From Anaerolineales bacterium (lineage in GTDB: Bacteria; Chloroflexota; Anaerolineae; Anaerolineales; Villigracilaceae), in contig JAEURE010000062.1 in assembly GCA_016789485.1 (NCBI GenBank), positions 1 to 10,822 of the forward strand: a stretch of 10,822 bases of DNA. The letters are read 5' to 3'. The position numbers and the translations under genes are program-made. How positions within the stretch are numbered: the stretch's first letter is position 1; every line of letters begins with the position of its first letter. A model generated the notes under the pieces. That model made no database searches and was not told the origin of the DNA. It worked only from the letters and a program-made list of their open reading frames with translations. Shown here piece by piece: positions 7,100 to 10,822 of this stretch.

Positions 7100-8260
7100 A
7101 TGAAACGTACCTTTCTCAACGTACTCAAACGACTTTTTCCGTTTTTTTTTCGAGTTGTGTTCGGTTTGCGTGATTGGGTGAAGAGCATCCCTGCATGGAT
7201 ACAACTTTCCGTGCTTCAAAAAAGCGGAGATGGTATTGCGGTTTCTTATCTCAGTTCACGCTTTCCCAAGCCGCCTATAAGCCGCAACGAGTTCGCGCAT
7301 GGCGGCGCAGTCAAGTTGACCTACCTTGCGGAAAATTTCCCGCATCATTTTCCTGTGGCAAACCTGTTGTATGCTGTTAGTAGCGTTGCACATCCTTTGC
7401 AAATGGAAATTCTCCAAACAGCAAAACACAAGGAATTGCAGATCGTTGTCAATCAAAACGGTGTTGCCTTCCCTGCATGGGACGGCGCAAATTATGAAGC
7501 GTCGAACCGGCCCTTGAAGCGCATCATCGCCTTTGCGGACTTCATTATCTATCAAAGTCAATTTTGCAAAGACAGCGCGGAACGATACATCTCCCCGCCG
7601 ACCGTGCCGCATGAAATCATTTACAACCCTGTGGATACCCGCCTCTTCTCACCCGAAGCCTGCCCGGCGAGACCCGCAGCCTTGACCTTGCTTTTGGGCG
7701 GCAACCAATACGAAAAGTACCGCCTTGAACTGGCGTTGCAAACGCTCAAAGCGATTCACCGTGATGTGCCAAATGCAAAGTTGATCGTCACTGGTAACCT
7801 CTGGCTTCCACGCCATGAAGCCGAAGCATGGACAACGCAAGCCCTGCATGAGATGCAATTGACGGAACATGTTACCTTCACGGGAACCTATGCCCAAAAG
7901 GATGCGCCTGCTTTGTATTCACAGGCTCACCTTTTGCTCCACACCAAATATGCCGACCCGTCTCCAGGTTTGGTCTTGGAGGCGATGGCACTAGGAATGC
8001 CTGTTGTCTATTTGAATAACGGCGGTGTTCCAGAATTGGTCGGGGATGCGGGAATCGGCGTCCATGTGGAACATGATTGGGACAGAATCAATCTGCCAAA
8101 TCCGCAGGCAATGGCAGATATGGTGATGCAAATCTATGTCCGCCGCGAAGAATTTTCGCAGAAGGCACGTCAACGCGCGGCGGATTTGTTCTCGCTGGAA
8201 AAGTTTGTAGAAAGGCATAAAGAAATTTTTGAGAAGGTTTTAGGTGACAGTCACCTTTAA
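7100..8260 (+). CDS. Glycosyltransferase family 4
   Basis: This 386-residue protein starts at ATG 7100, two bases after the previous stop. A TTG at 7070 in the same frame overlaps the previous gene and is less likely. The N-terminus is basic and phenylalanine-rich, with a run of nine Ts at 7142-7150, and may contact the membrane. Mid-protein NPVDTRLFSP is the GT4 inter-domain linker. The donor-binding domain shows LTLLLGGNQYEKYR, AKLIVTGNLW, and KYADPSPGLVLEAMALGMPV with a D286-x7-E294 version of the E-x7-E motif, then YLNNGGVPELVGDAG. This is the same C-terminal arrangement as the GT4 at 4301-5269. The last residues, GDSHL, are encoded by the left arm of a perfect palindrome whose centre is the stop codon, so the natural C-terminus may have been altered by that element. 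The donor is unknown. Confidence 0.87.
   Translation: MKRTFLNVLKRLFPFFFRVVFGLRDWVKSIPAWIQLSVLQKSGDGIAVSYLSSRFPKPPISRNEFAHGGAVKLTYLAENFPHHFPVANLLYAVSSVAHPLQMEILQTAKHKELQIVVNQNGVAFPAWDGANYEASNRPLKRIIAFADFIIYQSQFCKDSAERYISPPTVPHEIIYNPVDTRLFSPEACPARPAALTLLLGGNQYEKYRLELALQTLKAIHRDVPNAKLIVTGNLWLPRHEAEAWTTQALHEMQLTEHVTFTGTYAQKDAPALYSQAHLLLHTKYADPSPGLVLEAMALGMPVVYLNNGGVPELVGDAGIGVHVEHDWDRINLPNPQAMADMVMQIYVRREEFSQKARQRAADLFSLEKFVERHKEIFEKVLGDSHL
7142..7150 (+). repeat. Homopolymer run of nine Ts inside a glycosyltransferase start region
   Basis: Nine consecutive Ts encode Phe15-Phe17 near the N-terminus of the GT4 protein. Runs of this length can slip during replication or transcription, which would shift the frame early in the gene. 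Confidence 0.8.
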
Positions 8261-8274
8261 GGTGACTGTCACCT
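8242..8274. repeat. Perfect 33-base palindrome with nested palindromic arms (REP-like or regulatory hairpin)
   Basis: The left arm AGGTGACAGTCACCTT (8242-8257) and right arm AAGGTGACTGTCACCT (8259-8274) are exact reverse complements around one central T (8258). Each arm contains its own inverted repeat, GGTGAC-x-GTCACC. The stop codon TAA (8258-8260) of the upstream GT4 gene lies at the centre, and the next ATG follows eight bases after the palindrome. As RNA it could form one long hairpin or two small ones. No T tract follows, so it is not a standard intrinsic terminator. It may be a REP-like mobile repeat, an operator, or an mRNA stability or attenuation hairpin. The sequence alone does not decide between these. 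Confidence 0.9.
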
Positions 8275-8282
8275 CTGTCAAC

Positions 8283-9173
8283 ATGAAACTTTCCGTCATC
8301 ATTTGCACCCGCAACCGCTTCGACGATTTCACGAAGACCCTTCCATCCATCGCCGCGCAAACCCGCCTGCCCGATGAGTTGGTCGTCGTTGATTCGTCGG
8401 ATGAGAAAAAATTGGAAACACACCTCGAAGCAGTACAAACGCCCTTTCCCATTCACTATTTCCATACCGCACCTGGGCTGACGCTTCAGCGCAACCACGG
8501 CATCCGTGAAAGCGTAGGCGACCTGCTTTTCTTCTTCGATGACGATGTAGATTTGGATGCAAACTATCTCGCCGAAGTGGAAAGTGTATTTGCGAATGAT
8601 GTGAAGAAAACCATCGGCGCAGTCGGCGGGAAGATTGTGAACAGTCCACCGCAGACCGTTCGCCTGAAATTTGAGACATTTCTCTTTGGTTTGATTCGCA
8701 TGATCTTCGGCGTAGTCGGAACCCGCAACGGGAAATTCTATCCCTCTGGTATGCCATCACATCCACGCCCGTACCAGCCCAGCGGATTCATCGAATGCCT
8801 CTCAGGCTGTTGCATGGCGTTTCGGCGAGAAGTGTTCGAGAAAGCCATATTTGATGAAAACCTCGCTCGCTACGGCTTGATGGAAGATGTGGATATCTCC
8901 AAACAAACGATGGATGCTGGCTATAAAATCTGGTATCAAACCTCCGCAACCCTCGTACACAACGAAAGTACGATGAACCGCCTCAACATCCAGCAGTGGG
9001 CGGAGATGAGCGTGGTCAATTATGATTACCTGTTTCGCAAGAGTTGGGCTCGTGACGCATGGCGTTGGTTGTTTTATTATTGGGCGCTGCTTGGTTTGTT
9101 TGTTGTCAATTTTCACAGCCTTAAAGGCTTGAAAGGTACGTTCAACGGCGTGAAGAAAGTTTTCGGTAAATGA
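8283..9173 (+). CDS. Glycosyltransferase family 2
   Basis: This protein has 296 residues starting at ATG 8283, immediately before LSVIICTRNRFDD, the canonical GT2 first strand. The frame extends upstream to a GTG at 8244, but those 13 codons lie in the palindrome. GT-A features are clear: VVDSSD at the nucleotide side, LQRNHGI, the metal-binding FFFDDDVDLD (D86-D88), LSGCCMAFRREVFE (from about residue 173, with paired Cys176-Cys177), and the ED acceptor motif MEDVDIS (E201-D202). A likely membrane-associated hydrophobic segment spans about 262-282 (WLFYYWALLGLFVVNF), and a shorter hydrophobic patch near 130-143 may also touch the bilayer. It is an inverting sugar transferase working at the cytoplasmic face; the donor is not identifiable. 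No clear ribosome site lies before the ATG, and the hairpin may influence its translation. The end overlaps the next gene by four bases. Confidence 0.88.
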   Translation: MKLSVIICTRNRFDDFTKTLPSIAAQTRLPDELVVVDSSDEKKLETHLEAVQTPFPIHYFHTAPGLTLQRNHGIRESVGDLLFFFDDDVDLDANYLAEVESVFANDVKKTIGAVGGKIVNSPPQTVRLKFETFLFGLIRMIFGVVGTRNGKFYPSGMPSHPRPYQPSGFIECLSGCCMAFRREVFEKAIFDENLARYGLMEDVDISKQTMDAGYKIWYQTSATLVHNESTMNRLNIQQWAEMSVVNYDYLFRKSWARDAWRWLFYYWALLGLFVVNFHSLKGLKGTFNGVKKVFGK

Positions 9174-10090
9174 AACGCACACTCATCACAGGTATTTCTG
9201 GTTTCGTCGGCACGCATTTGCGAGACGAACTGATCCGCACGGGTTGGCAGGTCTTTGGATTTGATATTCGCCCCACGGGGGAGAACGTCTTCGTTGGCGA
9301 CCTTTCTGACCGTGCGGCGCTGGCCCATGCCGTAGCGGATTGCCAACCCGATGCCGTCTTCCACCTTGCAGGAATTATAAAATCTGCGGACAGTGAAGCC
9401 TATTACAGGTCTAATTTGTTTGGGACGTTGAATCTTCTTGATGCAATCATGCAAATGGAGAAACGCCCCAAGGTGGTGCTGGCGAGTTCCAGTGCGGTTT
9501 ATGGGCTGACCAAGAGTGCGCGACCCATTACCGAGCGTTCACCCTTGCGCCCCATCACCGAGTATGCTATGAGCAAGATCGCACAGGAGACTGCAGCGTT
9601 GCGGTATCATTACGCGTTCGGGTTGGATGTGGTTGTCGCGCGGATGTTCAACCTGCTCGGACCTGGTCAATCGCCAGACCTGGCATGTTCGGCGTTTGCG
9701 CGTCAGATCGCGTTGGCTGAGATCTCAGAGCAAAATGAAATTGTCACCGGCAACCTCGATGCCAAGCGTGATTTTGTGGATGTACGTGACGCGGCACGTG
9801 CCTTTGCTTTGCTCGCAGAAAAAGGCGAAGCCGGGCAGACCTATAACGTCTGTTCGGGGAACTCGGTGGCGATCCAGCAATGTTTGAGTGAGATGATGCT
9901 CAGGTCGAAGAAGCAGTTATCGGCTAGGCTTGATCCGGCGCGAGTTCAAAAGAACGATGTGCCTGTGCAGGTTGGAAGTTTCCAGAAGGTGCACAAGGCT
10001 GTGGGTTGGAATCCGCGCATTCCTCTAAATGAATCTTTAGTAGACTTGCTCAATGATTGGCGTGAGCGGGTCAAAGTGGAGGCAAAATGA
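9170..10090 (+). CDS. Extended SDR NDP-sugar reductase/epimerase, Rmd-like (GDP-6-deoxy-D-mannose reductase family)
   Basis: This 306-residue protein is translationally coupled to the GT2 gene by an ATGA overlap. The NAD(P)-binding loop is TGISGFVG (G8-x-x-G11-x-x-G14), followed by D44 in GDLSD. Catalytic residues are visible as S106-S108 in ASSSAVYG and Y132-x3-K136 in EYAMSK. The C-terminal part reads QIALAEISEQNEIVTGNL, DAKRDFVDVRDAARAF, YNVCSG, DPARVQKNDVPVQVGS and a final WNPRIPLNESLVDLLNDW. This order matches GDP-4-keto-6-deoxy-D-mannose reductase (Rmd), which makes GDP-D-rhamnose. A 4-epimerase or another 4-keto-sugar reductase is the alternative. It would supply a deoxysugar donor to the neighbouring glycosyltransferases. 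No GDP-mannose 4,6-dehydratase gene is in view. Confidence 0.78.
   Translation: MKRTLITGISGFVGTHLRDELIRTGWQVFGFDIRPTGENVFVGDLSDRAALAHAVADCQPDAVFHLAGIIKSADSEAYYRSNLFGTLNLLDAIMQMEKRPKVVLASSSAVYGLTKSARPITERSPLRPITEYAMSKIAQETAALRYHYAFGLDVVVARMFNLLGPGQSPDLACSAFARQIALAEISEQNEIVTGNLDAKRDFVDVRDAARAFALLAEKGEAGQTYNVCSGNSVAIQQCLSEMMLRSKKQLSARLDPARVQKNDVPVQVGSFQKVHKAVGWNPRIPLNESLVDLLNDWRERVKVEAK
10078..10082 (+). promoter_or_regulatory. Ribosome binding site (GGAGG) for the LegB-like gene
   Basis: GGAGG lies four bases upstream of the ATG at 10087, within the end of the preceding reductase gene. It is the strongest Shine-Dalgarno match in the window and supports that start. Confidence 0.75.
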
Positions 10091-10822
10091 AGTGGAACGG
10101 TAAAAAAGTTTTGGTCACCGGCGCAGGCGGATTTATCGCCAGCCATTTGGTGGAACATTTGGTGCGTGAAGGCGCGCAGGTGCGCGGTTTTGTGCGTTAC
10201 AACTCGCGCAATGATCTCGGTATGTTGAAGTGGCTTGCGCCTGAAATTCTTTCGCAACTGGAGATCATGCAGGGCGACCTGCGTGATAACGAAGCGGTGC
10301 GCAATGCCGTGCGCGGCGTGGACACGGTCTTTCATCTCGGCGCGTTGATCGCGATACCGTATTCGTATGTGAACCCGCGCGAAGTGATTGATGTGAACAT
10401 CATGGGCACGCTCAATGTTTTGATGGCGGCGCGCGATTTTGGAACACGACGCGTGGTGCATACCTCCACGAGCGAGGTGTATGGCACAGCGCAATATGTG
10501 CCGATTGACGAGAAGCATCCCTTACAGGGACAGTCGCCTTATTCTGCCAGCAAGATCGGTGCGGACCGCATCTCTGAAAGTTTTTATCGTTCGTTTGAAA
10601 CACCGGTGGTTACACTGCGTCCGTTCAATACGTTTGGTCCGGGTCAGTCCATGCGTGCGGTTATCCCGACTATCATCGTGCAGGCGCTCACTCGCAATGA
10701 AGTCAAACTTGGTAGCCTCGAGCCTTCGCGTGATTTTACGTTTGCCAAAGATACTGCCAATGGCTTTGTGAAAGTTGCTGAAGCCGAAGGCGTGTTGGGC
10801 GAAGAGATCAACCTCGGCAATG
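10087..10822 (+). CDS. LegB-like NAD-dependent NDP-sugar 4,6-dehydratase (partial, 3' end outside window)
   Basis: This gene opens with a four-base overlap of the previous stop and runs off the edge after 245 complete codons. VLVTGAGGFIASHL (from residue 8) is the NAD-binding loop, with Ala18 where the third glycine usually stands. VFHLGALIAIPYSYVNP (from residue 81) and HTSTSEVYGTAQYVPIDEKH (125-144) are characteristic of the LegB/EDH_00030 dehydratase subfamily. Y152 and K156 in SPYSASKIGAD are the catalytic pair, and TLRPFNTFGPGQS and SLEPSRDFTF follow as expected. LegB-type enzymes remove water from GDP- or UDP-N-acetylglucosamine, giving a 4-keto-6-deoxy intermediate for bacillosamine-, legionaminic- or related amino-sugar routes. 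Full-length members are about 320-330 residues. Family membership is firm; the exact substrate is inferred, and downstream genes would settle it. Confidence 0.84.
   Translation, partial: MKWNGKKVLVTGAGGFIASHLVEHLVREGAQVRGFVRYNSRNDLGMLKWLAPEILSQLEIMQGDLRDNEAVRNAVRGVDTVFHLGALIAIPYSYVNPREVIDVNIMGTLNVLMAARDFGTRRVVHTSTSEVYGTAQYVPIDEKHPLQGQSPYSASKIGADRISESFYRSFETPVVTLRPFNTFGPGQSMRAVIPTIIVQALTRNEVKLGSLEPSRDFTFAKDTANGFVKVAEAEGVLGEEINLGN

Noticed and set aside
8242..8282. Palindrome as a rho-independent terminator
   Set aside because: No T tract follows the stem, and the genes on both sides are co-directional and part of one packed operon.
8088..8498. 136-codon minus-strand frame spanning the palindrome
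   Set aside because: It exists because the palindrome is open in several frames and overlaps two well-supported genes; no domain is visible.
9946..10518. 190-codon open frame on the minus strand
   Set aside because: It is antisense to the ends of two coupled SDR genes; the His- and Arg-rich translation looks like a shadow of the coding strand.

Overview
The window is a stretch of a bacterial surface-glycan (exopolysaccharide, O-antigen-like or S-layer glycan) biosynthesis cluster. All eleven genes I can support lie on the + strand and are packed tightly: gaps are 2 to 22 bases, and four junctions have 4-base or 1-base stop/start overlaps. I see no RNA gene, transposase, CRISPR array, promoter or convincing terminator, and no gene-free stretch over 30 bases. 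The window looks like the interior of one long operon, with both end genes cut by the window edges. The host is uncertain. Mixed base composition near 50% GC, tight packing and the glycosyltransferase and methyltransferase families would fit an environmental Chloroflexota (Anaerolineae-like) bacterium, but this is inference only.

Layout: 1-566 is the C-terminal half of a transketolase or transketolase small subunit. 570-1979 is a GT-B-like, CDP-glycerol-transferase-type surface-carbohydrate protein. 1997-4287 holds three consecutive, mutually dissimilar class I SAM methyltransferases, the first with a CmoB-like N-terminus. 4301-6357 holds two GT4 glycosyltransferases, 6354-7097 a fourth methyltransferase, 7100-8260 a third GT4 enzyme and 8283-9173 a GT2 enzyme. 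9170-10090 is an Rmd-like NDP-sugar reductase of the extended SDR family. 10087-10822 is the first 245 residues of a LegB-like (EDH_00030-type) NAD-dependent 4,6-dehydratase.

Working together, the SDR enzymes and possibly the transketolase would make unusual activated sugars, probably deoxy or amino sugars. The five glycosyltransferase-type proteins would assemble a repeat unit or glycan chain, and the four methyltransferases would decorate or cap it. Polymerase, flippase and ABC-exporter genes are not in view.

The most unusual non-coding signal is a perfect 33-base palindrome at 8242-8274 (16-base arms around one base). Each arm contains its own smaller palindrome, and the stop codon of the third GT4 gene sits at its centre. 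It looks like a REP-like mobile repeat or a regulatory hairpin inside the operon.
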